The notes below the pieces were generated by a model. That model was not told the origin of the DNA. It saw nothing but the letters and a program-made list of their open reading frames with translations, and made no database searches. Positions 1-9,389 of a stretch of DNA of 64,000 bases are shown piece after piece. Numbering within the stretch: position 1 is the stretch's first letter; each line of letters starts with the position of its first letter. A program made the translations under genes and the position numbers. Source of the stretch: Roseiarcus sp963822215 (GTDB taxonomy: Bacteria > Pseudomonadota > Alphaproteobacteria > Rhizobiales > Beijerinckiaceae); NCBI GenBank assembly GCA_963822215.1, contig CAWGGX010000010.1, positions 682,001 to 746,000 of the forward strand, given 5' to 3'.

Positions 1-217
1 GGCGTCCGCGATCGCCCTCATTCTCTCGATGGCCGGTCTTCCGGGCGCGACGCGCGCCGAGGCGCCGGTGACGAGCCTCGACCTGAAGCCGGGGACAGGC
101 GCTGACGTTCGCGGTGACCGTCAAGGACGGGCGCGTCACGCTCGGCCGCGGGCGGCTCGGGAAACCGGGGACAGGCGAGCCGAAGGACGGTCAGGCGAGC
201 GTCAGCGTGGTCAGGCA
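1..217 (+). pseudogene. Fragment of a secreted conserved hypothetical protein, frameshifted
   Basis: The first 90 bases encode a signal-peptide-like stretch (hydrophobic IALILSMAGLPG, then an ATRAEA cleavage-like region) followed by PVTSLDLKPGTGA. The reading frame then breaks near position 100. In the next frame it continues as LTFAVTVKDGRVTLG and GKPGTGEPKDG up to about position 217. The two halves read as one protein if one base is gained or lost near 100. The pattern resembles small secreted proteins of unknown role in Rhizobiales, recalled from memory only. The 5' end lies outside the window, and the 3' part runs into an ISAs1 remnant. Confidence 0.35.
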
Positions 218-295
218 GGGGCTCTTCCCCCAAGGCTATCGCATATCAGATAGCGAGGAGGTTTCGGAGGAAAGCGTCGGATCGGTCGGCTTTTT

Positions 296-547
296 TCATT
301 TTGCGGCGGATTGGGAGTTTGGAGGGCTCGGCGCTAAGCGCATTGACGCCATGTGTTTGAAAATAGCGAGGTTTCGCGGACCGTTGTCGCAGCCGTTGCA
401 GGCTCGGCCCTCGTTCATGTCGACATCGAGCGCCCAGTGGAGGCCGTTTTCGACGCCCCGATGGGCTGGCTCGCCGGGGAAACGATCGCTATGGACGGCG
501 CGCAGGGACTCGCGACCGGCGGCAATTTCTACGAGCTGCGCAAATGG
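296..547 (-). pseudogene. ISAs1-family transposase, C-terminal fragment
   Basis: On the minus strand the translation contains HRGVENGLHWALDVDMNEG followed by NGPRNLAIFKHMA. This is the ISAs1-family C-terminal signature (HWGIEN-LHWVLDV ... GPENLAILR-LA). The usual arginine/asparagine-rich segment between them is changed and there is no intact transposase upstream. It is therefore a decayed end fragment. No terminal repeats were found. Confidence 0.6.
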
Positions 548-960
548 GGCGACAGCGAGTGGCGGGCGGCGCGCGCCGCCATCGAGTCGCAGAACGCCCG
601 CGACCGGGCTCACCGGGGCTGAACGGCGGTGACGGAATGCAGAGCGCAGACCGCGTCGCAGCCGGGTCTCTACGCTCGACAACCGATCCCCCTCGATTGG
701 GCTTGAGCGGAGCGCGCCACACCGGTACGAGAGGCCTGCGCGCCGGCGGTCGGCGCGGGACATCGCGACTCCAGTTCGACGTTGAAGCCGACTGGGCCGC
801 GAGGCAACCTCTACGGATGCTCCATTAAGACGTTTGCGCTTCATCTCGTCTCCCAGTCACGATCCGCGGAGCGGAACGGAGGCGGAGTGGCGCGCGCGCT
901 GAGCTCCGGGAGTTGGCGACGAACCCGGCCCGCGACGCCGACGTTCGAGGACCTGCGGAT
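548..960. other. Intergenic stretch without a recognisable gene
   Basis: Open frames here do not resemble any protein family known to me. Part of the minus strand may be further decayed ISAs1 transposase sequence. No hairpin, promoter or repeat stands out. Confidence 0.4.
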
Positions 961-2598
961 ATGAGTTCCATCCGTGCTGCTGTGATCTATTTTCTAACGA
1001 TCGCCCGAGGCGAGACACGTCTGGCCCTCGCTGGCGCGCCGTATTTTGCCAGGCGGGCATTGGGCGTTACCTGTTGGGGTCTGCTCGCGATCCTGATGGG
1101 GTCGATTGTCGGCTTTGCCGCGGCCACGCTTCCCCCGATGGGATTGCTGGGCATCATTATGATTTTCGTCCTCGTATTGCTGTGGGTGTTGCCGGAGGGG
1201 CCCACACCGCCGGAGAAAATTCTCACGCAGGTGCTGATTGTTGTTGCGACTATAGACCTGACGCTCCCGGCTTATTACACTGTTCAGGTGGCCGGCCTTC
1301 CGTGGATCTCCGCAAGACGCATATTCACGTTTGTGTTTATCATTTTGTTTGCCATAACTTATTCGGCCTCGAAGCAAGCCAGAGAACGAATTGCTTCAAT
1401 TATTCGTTATAATAGAATTATATTCGTTTGCGCTTTTGGCTTCTTGGCGATGGTATTTATCTCCATAGTCACCTCTATATCTCCGGCTCAATCTTTGACA
1501 GGGGCAGTCAATGTGGTATTGGAGTGGTACGTCCCGTTCATTGCCGTGCTCTATGTACTTCGCAAAGACGAGGACGTCGAGAGGTTGTTTCTATTGATTT
1601 TATCATGTGCAATATTTACGACAGTCATGGGACTTATAGAATACAAAGTTCAGCATCGTATATATCTTGATTTGATGCCAAAGTCTTTTATTGTCCACCT
1701 AGCGGAGAATAACCCTAGATTCGCCGCAATGGTACAAACAACATCAATGCGAAATGGCCAGTATCGCGCATCGTCGCTCTTTGGCAATGCGCTGACCTTC
1801 GCGGAATTTGAGGCGATGGTAGCGCCGCTGGGCGTGGTATTCATGATCCATGGCCGCACATTGTTTAAGCGACTGTTCGGGGCCGCCGTCGTAGCCTTTT
1901 GCTGCGCCGGCATCTTCGTTTCCGGCTCGCGCGGCGGCATTCTGTCTTTCCTCGTCGCTTCCGCGACATTCATCAGCTTGTTTGTCATCCGGAACCGCTT
2001 GATGCAGCCACGAGGCTTGGCGTGGCCTTTGTTTGGCATGGTCGGCGTCGCCGGAACCGTCGTGGTCGGGCTTGCGATTACTTTGGTTGGCAGAATCCAC
2101 GGCGTCGTTACCGGCGGCGGGGCTGGCACGATGAGCGATGATGGCCGCAGGGAGCAATGGCGGTTGGGCTGGCCCCACATTCTTGCCAATCCAATCACCG
2201 GTCACGGCTACGACATGAGCGGGACCGTGATCGGCTGGGCGCCAGCTCCCGGCGCTCCCCCGAGTGTCGATAGTTACGCGCTCACTCTGCTGGTGGAGAT
2301 GGGCGTCCCGTCCCTGCTGTGCTTTTTCGGGATGACTTTGTTTTGTGCGTGGATCGGCGCCCGGCGTTATTTTCGCGATCCAACCTGGGCCGGCGCGCTC
2401 TCCGCCGGACTCGCTTCCTCGCTCATCGGGTTTTCCTTTTATCGACTTTTTCTTTCCCAGACTGAAAATCATACCCTCTTGTTTTTAATGATCGCCTGCG
2501 TCGCGCTCCTGAATTACTTTTTTGAGCGAGCAAAGGAACAGCGCCCGGCGTCCCTTCCCACGTCGTCGTCGCGGCTTGCGCCTAAAGCACGTCGATAA
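961..2598 (+). CDS. O-antigen ligase / polymerase-like membrane protein
   Basis: The product is about 545 residues with ten or more hydrophobic segments spread over its length, as in the O-antigen ligase / Wzy polymerase / exopolysaccharide polymerase superfamily. After a loop comes a segment with VSGSRGGILSFL, a motif style common in the Wzy_C/RfaL domain, then a long periplasmic-type loop (roughly residues 370-450) and three more helices. Such proteins sit in the inner membrane and join or polymerise undecaprenyl-linked glycans. I chose ATG 961 (a GGA-rich stretch lies just upstream); an in-frame ATG at 913 is also possible. No glycosyltransferase neighbours are present, so the polysaccharide is unknown. 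Bases 1320-1740 are clearly richer in A+T than the surroundings, hinting at acquisition. Confidence 0.75.
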   Translation: MSSIRAAVIYFLTIARGETRLALAGAPYFARRALGVTCWGLLAILMGSIVGFAAATLPPMGLLGIIMIFVLVLLWVLPEGPTPPEKILTQVLIVVATIDLTLPAYYTVQVAGLPWISARRIFTFVFIILFAITYSASKQARERIASIIRYNRIIFVCAFGFLAMVFISIVTSISPAQSLTGAVNVVLEWYVPFIAVLYVLRKDEDVERLFLLILSCAIFTTVMGLIEYKVQHRIYLDLMPKSFIVHLAENNPRFAAMVQTTSMRNGQYRASSLFGNALTFAEFEAMVAPLGVVFMIHGRTLFKRLFGAAVVAFCCAGIFVSGSRGGILSFLVASATFISLFVIRNRLMQPRGLAWPLFGMVGVAGTVVVGLAITLVGRIHGVVTGGGAGTMSDDGRREQWRLGWPHILANPITGHGYDMSGTVIGWAPAPGAPPSVDSYALTLLVEMGVPSLLCFFGMTLFCAWIGARRYFRDPTWAGALSAGLASSLIGFSFYRLFLSQTENHTLLFLMIACVALLNYFFERAKEQRPASLPTSSSRLAPKARR

Positions 2599-2599
2599 A

Positions 2600-2852
2600 A
2601 AGTGCACATGGTTTCCGAAGGGCGCGCGAGTTCAGGAGGCCCAGCTGTTCGCGCAAGGCCACGAGCAGCTCCTCCCAGATCCCGCCCCACACCGCCTTCG
2701 TGCTGGAACTTGCGGAAAATGTTGTCGACCGTCGAGCGCCGCAGAAACGGATCGTGGAGCGCAAAACGCCAGGGGCAACCGGTGCGCAACAGATAGAAGA
2801 TCGCTTTCATCGTCGCACGCATGTCGGCCTTACGCGGTGTCGTCCGCTTGTC
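2600..2852 (-). pseudogene. IS5-family transposase, N-terminal fragment, frameshifted
   Basis: Minus-strand translation from about 2852 gives DKRTTPRKADMRATMKAIFY, then LLRTGCPWRFALHDPF and STVDNIFRKFQHEG. This is the N-terminal domain of IS5-type transposases (typically MRA-MNAIFYLLRTGCPWR ... FRKFQREGVW). The continuation VWGGIWEELLVALREQLG is in a different frame, so there is a frameshift near 2695. The catalytic DDE part is absent. It lies directly after the O-antigen-ligase-like gene, tail to tail. Confidence 0.65.
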
Positions 2853-2855
2853 CTA

Positions 2856-2952
2856 GTGAAGCGTTTCCAAAGTTCGAATCATATCCTGCCAATGGAGTCC
2901 CAACGTTTCGGACGCGAGGGGTCAGGGCCGCGAGCGTGAAGCTTCAAGGAAT
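2856..2952 (+). repeat. 97-bp direct repeat, copy 1
   Basis: Starts with gtgaagcg, contains cgaatcatatcc, tcggacgcgaggg and ends ttcaaggaat. A second imperfect copy in the same orientation is at 3478-3574. The two have equal length with scattered substitutions. The copy contains no tRNA or transposase signature. Confidence 0.7.
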
Positions 2953-3049
2953 ATATATACGAAAGCAAGATGGTTTTTGCACGAGCGGCGCGGCGCGCTC
3001 TCATCGGACCCCTCACAAGGGCGAGCCTCCCCGGTTGGGGAAGGGAATC

Positions 3050-3295
3050 CTGGCCGCGGCGTACAACCTGGCCGCGCCCGGCGCCGCACCCCGTTTTCGC
3101 CCGCCTGTTCTTTCCCTGTTCCGTTCCGAAAGCGCCTGATAACGACCTGTTCCGGTCGTCGGAAATTCCCTGTTCCGCGCCCGATCCGGCCTGCAAGCGG
3201 GGGGTTGCAAAGCCAGCAACGCCATGACATTGCAGGGCTTTTTGGAACGGAAGGCCGACCGGGGCGCAAGAAAATTCCCTGCTAGCAGGGAATTC
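3050..3295 (+). repeat. About 246-bp interspersed repeat, copy 1
   Basis: Near-complete copy, in inverted orientation, of the sequence at 15014-15262. It ends in the palindrome ttccctgctagcagggaa and carries several spaced ttccctgtt/aacagggaa units. Similar aacagggaa-rich intergenic repeats are frequent in Rhizobiales genomes, as I recall them; their role is unknown. Confidence 0.75.
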
Positions 3296-3477
3296 GGATC
3301 GGCGGCGGCGGACCCGAGAGCGGGACGATTTTGAGCCGAATCGACTTCCCGAGCGTGCGGCCGCTTCAGTTTTCGGAAGGCGGATGGTCGAGGATGAAGG
3401 CGGGGGCCCTCTGAGCCTTCACCCCCAGGAGTTGCGTCCATTCAGGGTGCGCGCGAACCGCAAGTCATCCCACCCTT

Positions 3478-3574
3478 GTGAAGCGCTTGCAAAACTCGAA
3501 TCATATCCCGCCGATGGAACCCCAACATTTCGGACGCGAGGGGCCAGAGCCGCCGGCGCGAAGTTTCAAGGAAT
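3478..3574 (+). repeat. 97-bp direct repeat, copy 2
   Basis: Imperfect direct repeat of 2856-2952 (same ends, gtgaagcg ... ttcaaggaat). Together the two copies bracket one copy of the aacagggaa-rich repeat at 3050-3295. Confidence 0.7.
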
Positions 3575-3676
3575 CGATGGGCTAGGGTCTTGAGCCCCGC
3601 AATGTACCCCAAAAGACCGTTTCAGGACGGCGTCTTAGCGTCCTCGACCACGGCGATCGAGCCGAAGACCTGCGCG

Positions 3677-4570
3677 TCAGTACCGCCACCTTTGCGCCGC
3701 GGCGACGAGAAAGTCGCGGAACGCCTGGACGCGCGCGACGTTCTTCAACTCCTCTGCGTACACGAGGAAGCAGTCCATCAGCGGCATGTCGGCCTGGGGC
3801 AACAGCCGTAGGAGGTTCGAGCCGGGCTGCACGACATAGTCGGGGAGCACCGCGATGCCGACCCCGTTCTCCACCGCGCGCACCATGGCGCTGAGGTTGT
3901 TGACGGCGATCTGCGGCACGCGCGGATTCTTCGGGTCGCGTCCGACCGCGAGCAGCGAATTGAGATCGTAGAGCAGATGCGTCGCCGTCGCCGCCCCGAA
4001 GGCGACCAGATGGTGGTAGTCGAGATCCTCCGGCTTGCGCGGCTGCGGGCGCTTCTTGAGATACTCGGCCGAGGCGTAGGCGTGGAAATGCACGGTGAAC
4101 AGCCGCCGGCGAATGAGGTCGGGCTGGCTCGGCTCGCGCAGGCGCAGCGCCACGTCCGCCTCGCGCATGCCGATGTCGAGTTCGTCGTCCGACAGGAGAA
4201 GCTGCAGCTTCACCTCCGGATAGAGATCCACGAATTCGCCGAGCCTTGGGGCGAGCCAGTTCGCCCCAAGGCCGAGGGGGCTCGTGATCCTGAGTTCGCC
4301 AGTCGGCTTCTCCCGGTTGTCGATCAGCCGGCTGCGCACCGCGTCGAGCTTGAGCACGACATCGCGCACCGCACCGAGCAGCATCTCGCCCTGTTCGGTG
4401 AGGATCAGGCCGCGGGCGTGACGATGAAACAGCGGCGCGCCGAGATCGGCCTCGAGCGCGCCGACTTGCCGGCTGACCGCCGACTGGCTCAGGCCCAGCG
4501 TTTCGCCAGCGTGGGTAAACGACCCCGCGTCGGCGGCCGCCTGGAAGATTCGCAATTTGTCCCAGTCCAT
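3677..4570 (-). CDS. LysR-family transcriptional regulator
   Basis: This is a 297-residue protein of standard LysR size. Residues 1-60 form the winged helix-turn-helix (MDWDKLRIFQAAADAGSFT, then AGETLGLSQSAVSRQVGALE). The rest is the effector-binding domain, with RITSPLGLGANWLAPRL at its start. It follows trxB by 72 bases on the same strand, an arrangement I recall from other alphaproteobacteria, so the two may be co-transcribed. It could respond to redox or thiol status, but this rests only on the neighbour. The effector is unknown. Confidence 0.85.
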   Translation of the reverse strand: MDWDKLRIFQAAADAGSFTHAGETLGLSQSAVSRQVGALEADLGAPLFHRHARGLILTEQGEMLLGAVRDVVLKLDAVRSRLIDNREKPTGELRITSPLGLGANWLAPRLGEFVDLYPEVKLQLLLSDDELDIGMREADVALRLREPSQPDLIRRRLFTVHFHAYASAEYLKKRPQPRKPEDLDYHHLVAFGAATATHLLYDLNSLLAVGRDPKNPRVPQIAVNNLSAMVRAVENGVGIAVLPDYVVQPGSNLLRLLPQADMPLMDCFLVYAEELKNVARVQAFRDFLVAAAQRWRY

Positions 4571-4642
4571 GACGTTTCCTGAAGGCTCTTCCAGCTCCGT
4601 CGCCGCCGCGCGGCGCGCCGGATGCGCGAGCCCTTTTTCTGC

Positions 4643-5623
4643 CTATTCGGCCGCTTCAGCTTCTTGCGCCGGCGCCAGCGCGGCGAGCCAGCGGTCCGCC
4701 TCCAGCGCCGCCATGCAGCCGAGCCCCGCCGCAGTCACTGCCTGCCGGTAGACATCGTCGGCGACATCGCCCGCGGCGAACACGCCCTCGACGCTGGTCG
4801 CCGTCGAGTCCGGCCTCGTCTTGACGTAGCCGTTTGGCTTGAGCTCGACCTGTCCGCGCACGAGCTCGGTCGCCGGCGCGTGGCCGATGGCCACGAACAC
4901 CCCGTCGGTCGCGACCTCCTCCAGCGCGCCCGTCGCGATGGTCTTCAGCCGCACGTGGGTGACGCTCTTCGGTTCGTGCAGGCCCAGAATATCGTCGACG
5001 ACAGCGTTCCAGCGCACCGTGACGTTCGGGCGCGCCATCAGCCGCTCGATCATGACCTTCTCGGCCCGGAAGGAGTCACGTCGGTGCACGACGGTGACGC
5101 TCTTGGCGAGATGCGAGAGGTAGATCGCCTCCTCGACCGCCGAATTGCCGCCGCCGACCACAATCACCGACTTGCCGCGGAAGAAGAAGCCGTCGCAGGT
5201 TGCGCAGGCCGAGACGCCGAAGCCCTTGAAGACGTGCTCGCTCGGCAGGTCGAGCCATTTGGCCTTGGCCCCGGTCGCCAGAATGATCGCGTCGGCCCGG
5301 ATGACGCGACCGGAGTCGCAACGGATGACGAACGGCCGGCCCTGAAGCTCGAGCGCCGTCACATATTCGCTTTCGACCCGTGCGCCGACATGCTCCGCCT
5401 GGGCCCGCATCTGCTCCATCAGCCACGGCCCCTGGATCGGCTCGGCGAAGCCCGGATAATTCTCGACGTCGGTGGTGATCATGAGTTGGCCGCCGGCCTC
5501 GAAGCCCGAGAGCAGCAGCGGGTTCAGCATGGCGCGCGCGGCGTAGATGGCGGCCGTGTAGCCGGCCGGCCCCGATCCGATGATGACCACGCGCTCGCGC
5601 GTGGGCCGATGCGAAGCCGTCAA
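4643..5623 (-). CDS. trxB: Thioredoxin-disulfide reductase
   Basis: 326 residues, typical for low-molecular-weight thioredoxin reductase, which passes electrons from NADPH through FAD to thioredoxin in the cytoplasm. The FAD-binding glycine motif GSGPAG lies at residues 16-21, the redox-active pair C140-A-T-C143 in SACATCDGFFFRGK, and the NADPH-binding GGGNSA at about 157-162. A C-terminal FAD motif (GVFAAGDVADDVYRQAVTAA) is intact. It is transcribed divergently from the glutathione S-transferase gene and lies upstream of the LysR gene. Start codon at 5623, with no better alternative downstream. Confidence 0.93.
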   Translation of the reverse strand: MTASHRPTRERVVIIGSGPAGYTAAIYAARAMLNPLLLSGFEAGGQLMITTDVENYPGFAEPIQGPWLMEQMRAQAEHVGARVESEYVTALELQGRPFVIRCDSGRVIRADAIILATGAKAKWLDLPSEHVFKGFGVSACATCDGFFFRGKSVIVVGGGNSAVEEAIYLSHLAKSVTVVHRRDSFRAEKVMIERLMARPNVTVRWNAVVDDILGLHEPKSVTHVRLKTIATGALEEVATDGVFVAIGHAPATELVRGQVELKPNGYVKTRPDSTATSVEGVFAAGDVADDVYRQAVTAAGLGCMAALEADRWLAALAPAQEAEAAE

Positions 5624-5782
5624 GACAACCCCCTTTCAGAAGACTTCCGCCCGCCGCGGCTGGACCCGCAAAGGCGCTTGGTTTCGCGCTCTTATATGGG
5701 GGGGCGCGATTGCGCTACAACACGGTCGCGTGGGCGAGCGCGGAACAATGCGCCGGCCCGTCTTTGTCCGAAGGACCCGATC

Positions 5783-6385
5783 ATGCTCGTCCTGAGAGCC
5801 GCCGCGGCGTCGCCGTTCGTTCGCAAGGTGCGCATCGCCGCCGCTGTGCTCGAGCTCGACGACCGGATCGAGGTGTCCGCCGCCGACACCAACGATCCCG
5901 GCGATTCCTTGAGGGCGCAAAATCCGCTGGGGAAAATCCCGGCGCTGATCCTGGCGAGCGGCGAGGTCCTCTACGACAGCGCGGTGATCGTGGAGTACCT
6001 CGACTGGCTCGCGGGCGGCGGCCGAATCATCCCCGGCGATCCGGCGCAGCGCTTCCGCTCGCTGACGCGGCAGGCTCTGGCGGACGGAATTGCCGAGGCG
6101 GCGGTCCTCATGCGCTACGAGGGGCTCTGGCGCGACGCGGACAAGCGCTCCGAGCGCTGGCTCGCCTATCAGGGCGACAAGATCTCCCGTGCGCTCAAGG
6201 CGTTCGAGGCCTCGCCGCCGGAGGAACTGAGCGACATCGGCACCATCGCGCTCGCCTGCGCGCTGGGCTATCTCGATCTCCGGTTCGAGGGCGCCTGGCG
6301 CGCCGACCGTCCCCGCCTCGCCGGATGGCTCGATCTTTTCTCCGCCGCCACGCCAAGTTTCGAAGCGACGCGGTTTCATGGGTGA
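5783..6385 (+). CDS. Glutathione S-transferase family protein
   Basis: 200 residues. The N-terminal thioredoxin-like fold is recognisable from SPFVRKVRIAAAVLEL, NPLGKIPAL (cis-proline loop) and LYDSAVIVEYLDWL (glutathione contacts in the E/D-S region, here DS). The remainder is the helical domain. The first helix has Ser 9 at the catalytic position typical of bacterial GSTs. ATG 5783 was chosen because homologous start motifs begin M-L-L-S-like there, although the frame stays open far upstream. It is divergent from trxB, which fits a thiol-redox neighbourhood. The substrate is unknown. Confidence 0.85.
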   Translation: MLVLRAAAASPFVRKVRIAAAVLELDDRIEVSAADTNDPGDSLRAQNPLGKIPALILASGEVLYDSAVIVEYLDWLAGGGRIIPGDPAQRFRSLTRQALADGIAEAAVLMRYEGLWRDADKRSERWLAYQGDKISRALKAFEASPPEELSDIGTIALACALGYLDLRFEGAWRADRPRLAGWLDLFSAATPSFEATRFHG

Positions 6386-6644
6386 TCCGCCTTGCGCTGC
6401 GCGGTCATGACGCAGCGAAATCGCCAAGAGATTATGTTACGCGGCCCGCCGGCTAGACTTCGCGCAGACGAACAAGATCTGATGTTTTCTTGTTGGTTGC
6501 GAGAGCCCAACCGATGAAGCGAAGAGTTCTGGCCCAGGTTCTCGAAAGGTCCGGGCTTCGAAATCTTCGGCGATCGGGCCGCGACGCCTGACCGTGAGCG
6601 ATCGGGTGGGAACCAAAAGAGACTAAAGAGCGCCGGGAGGGCCC

Positions 6645-7958
6645 ATGACAGCGCAAACGAACGTCGCAACGCAAAGTGTGGACCCTTTGGACGCGACCTA
6701 TCGGAAGGTCGCCTTCCGGCTGATTCCATATATTTTCATCTGCTATCTGTTTAACTACCTCGACCGCGTCAACGTCGGCTTTGCGAAGTTGCAGATGCTC
6801 GACGACCTGCACCTCAGCGAAACGGCCTATGGACTCGGCGCCGGCATATTTTTCATTGGCTACATCGCCTGCGGCGTCCCCAGCAACCTGATGCTGCGCC
6901 GGGTCGGCGCGCGCCGCTGGCTTGCCGTGATCATGGTCGCGTGGGGCCTGCTTTCGACCAGTCTGATGCTCGTCCGTGACGCTCACACGTTTTACGTCCT
7001 GCGCTTTCTGACCGGAGCGGCGGAGGCCGGCTTCTTTCCCGGCATCGTCCTCTATCTCACCGAGTGGTTCCCGTCCGTCCGCCGCGGCTGGGTGTTGTCG
7101 CTCTTCATGTCCGCAATCCCGCTTTCGGGCGTGCTTGGTGGCCCGTTCTCGGGTCGGATTCTCAGCCACTTCGCCGCAGGCCAGGGCGGCTTCCACGCAT
7201 GGCAGTGGCTCTTCCTGCTCCAGGGCTTGCCCACGATCGTCCTGGGTCTCGGCATGCTGGCCCTGCTGAGCGACGGCGTCGATCATGCCCCGTGGCTCAG
7301 CGGCGCCGAGAGGGCGGCGTTGAAACGGGCCCTGATCGAGGATGAGAAGAGCGCCCCGAAGACCGTCGCCGACAGCTTCGCGGCGGTCCTGCGCAATCCC
7401 GGCGTCTGGGTTTTGGGCGTGATCTATTTCTCGATCCAGAGCGGCGTCTACGCCATCAACTTCTGGCTCCCCTCGATCATCAAGGCGAGCGGCCTCAGCG
7501 ATCCCGCGCTGATCGGCTGGCTCTCCGCCATTCCGTATCTTGCCGCCAGCATCTTCATGATCGTGGTCGGGCGTTCCGCGGACGCCCGCCGAGAGCGCCG
7601 CTGGCACCTCGCCGTTCCGATGCTGATGGGCGTCGGCGGCCTTGTGATCGCCGCCAATTTCGCGTCCAGCACGGCAGTCTCGCTCCTCGGCCTCACCCTG
7701 GCCACCATGGGCGCGCTCACCGGTCTGCCGATGCTGTGGCCGCTCTCCAGCGGCTACCTCAGTCCCGCCGCGGCCGCCGGCGGCCTCGCCCTGATCAACT
7801 CCATCGGCCAGATCGCGGGTTTCGTCAGCCCTTATCTCGTCGGCTGGATCAAGGACGCCACTGGCAGCACCAATGTCGCCCTCTATATTCTTTCCGCCAT
7901 CATCCTCGTCGGCGTCGCGCTCGTTCTCAGGGTGCCCGCGAAACTGGTGAACCGCTGA
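6645..7958 (+). CDS. MFS transporter, anion:cation symporter type
   Basis: 437 residues with about 12 transmembrane helices. The first helix region carries RLIPYIFICYLFNYLDRVNV, followed by GLGAGIFFIGYIACGVPSNL, both characteristic of the ACS group (phthalate, tartrate, glucarate, 4-hydroxyphenylacetate carriers). The signature GAAEAGFFPGIVLYLTEWFP is also present. These inner-membrane carriers import organic anions. It is followed after 85 bases by the glycerate kinase gene, so a C4/C3 sugar acid such as tartrate or glucarate is a reasonable inferred substrate. RBS gggagg precedes the ATG. Confidence 0.85.
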   Translation: MTAQTNVATQSVDPLDATYRKVAFRLIPYIFICYLFNYLDRVNVGFAKLQMLDDLHLSETAYGLGAGIFFIGYIACGVPSNLMLRRVGARRWLAVIMVAWGLLSTSLMLVRDAHTFYVLRFLTGAAEAGFFPGIVLYLTEWFPSVRRGWVLSLFMSAIPLSGVLGGPFSGRILSHFAAGQGGFHAWQWLFLLQGLPTIVLGLGMLALLSDGVDHAPWLSGAERAALKRALIEDEKSAPKTVADSFAAVLRNPGVWVLGVIYFSIQSGVYAINFWLPSIIKASGLSDPALIGWLSAIPYLAASIFMIVVGRSADARRERRWHLAVPMLMGVGGLVIAANFASSTAVSLLGLTLATMGALTGLPMLWPLSSGYLSPAAAAGGLALINSIGQIAGFVSPYLVGWIKDATGSTNVALYILSAIILVGVALVLRVPAKLVNR

Positions 7959-8043
7959 GCCAAACGAACAGTCCCCCGCCGGACCGTTCCCCACCGGCGC
8001 CACCGAGACCTTCTCGACCCGTCGCAACTTCAGGGATCTCCGG

Positions 8044-9181
8044 ATGAAGATCGTCATTGCGCCGGACTCGTTCAAGGAAAGCCTGTCGGCGCTCGACGTG
8101 GCGCTCCACATTCGCGAGGGATTTCGCGTCGTATATCCCGATGCGGATTACGTCCTTCTGCCGGTCGCTGACGGCGGGGAAGGCACCGTCGACGCGCTGG
8201 TCGCGGCCACCGGAGGGCGTCGCGTCACGCGCCGGGTTGTCGGGCCGCTCGGCGACGAGGTCGAGGCGTTCTATGGCGTCACGGGCGACGGCGGCGTCGC
8301 GGTGATCGAAATGGCTGCGGCCTCGGGGCTCGAGCTTGTTCCGCCGCCCCTGCGCAATCCGCTGGTGACGACCACCTTCGGCGTCGGCGAGCTCATCCGG
8401 GCCGCCCTCGACGACGGCGCGCGCCGATTCATCGTCGGCATCGGCGGCAGCGCCACGAACGACGGCGGCGCCGGGATGCTGCAGGCTCTCGGTGTTCGCC
8501 TCCTTGACGCGAGCGGCATGGAATTGGCGCACGGCGGCGGCGCGCTCGCCGGCCTCGAGCGAATCGACGTCGCCGCTCTCGACCCGCGCCTCGCGGAGTG
8601 CTCGATCGAGGTCGCCTGCGACGTCGACAATCCGCTCGTCGGTCCGCAAGGCGCTTCCGCGATTTTCGGGCCGCAGAAGGGGGCGACCCCCGAGATCGTG
8701 CGAATCCTCGACGCGAACCTCGCGCATTACGCGGCGGTCATTGAGCGGACGATCGGCAAATCCGTCGCAGACATGCCGGGCGCAGGGGCCGCGGGCGGGC
8801 TCGGCGCAGGAACTCCATGCCTTCCTCGGGGCGCGCTTGCGCCCCGGAACCGAGATCGTGATGGCCGCCGTCGAGATGGATCGTGTCGTCGAGGACGCGG
8901 ACCTCGTCATCACCGGCGAGGGGCGGCTCGACGGCCAGACGATCCACGGCAAGACGCCGATCGGCGTCGCTTCCGTGGCGCAGCGGCGCGGGAAACCGGT
9001 CATCGCCATTGCGGGAAGCCTCGGACAGGGCTTCGAGGCCGTTTACGACCACGGGATCGCTGCCGTCTTCAGCGTGCTGGAAAGGCCGTGCTCCCTCGCA
9101 GAGGCGCTTGCCGAAGGCGCCGTCAACCTTCGCGACACCGCCCGCGCCATCGCCGCCACGTTGAGACTTGGCGGCTTGTGA
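8044..9181 (+). pseudogene. Glycerate 2-kinase, frameshifted
   Basis: The N-terminal part (MKIVIAPDSFKESLSA, PVADGGEGTVDALV, GIGGSATNDGGAGML) is a clear glycerate kinase of the GarK/GlxK family, which phosphorylates D-glycerate to 2-phosphoglycerate. The frame is lost near 8805-8812, right after GAAGGLGA. It continues one frame over as HAFLGARLRPGTEIVMAAV, ITGEGRLDGQTIHGKTP and GSLGQGF up to 9181. Together they give about 379 residues, the full family length. One extra base near 8809 explains it, so this is either a fresh pseudogene or a sequencing error. It probably forms a pair with the upstream MFS carrier for sugar-acid use. Confidence 0.85.
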
Positions 9182-9389
9182 ATCCGCGAAGTCGAAACGC
9201 GTCGCAACGTGGAGAGTATCGCACGGGAACGGGTCTGCGGTTCCGCTCGCCGGAACGATAGGGACAACGAGAGCGGCCCAAACGACAACGTCGTCGATAC
9301 GAAGAAAGTCGCCTCCATCGGCGCTCGGGTGTCGGATCGCGCCCGGCGCCAATCATCCCCTCTCCTGAAAGGCCTACGGCGTTCACACA

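Noticed and set aside
2872..2895. tRNA-like gttcgaatc near the first 97-bp repeat
   Set aside because: Only a T-loop-like string is present; no acceptor, D or anticodon stems can be formed, and the second repeat copy changes the string.
4622..5782. Very long plus-strand frame upstream of the glutathione S-transferase
   Set aside because: It is the antisense shadow of trxB with no family motif; the real GST begins at 5783.
6453..8111. Long minus-strand frame opposite the MFS gene
   Set aside because: Composition (Arg, Ala, Glu, Gly, Asp rich) and lack of motifs are typical of high-GC antisense frames; the plus strand has a clear MFS carrier.
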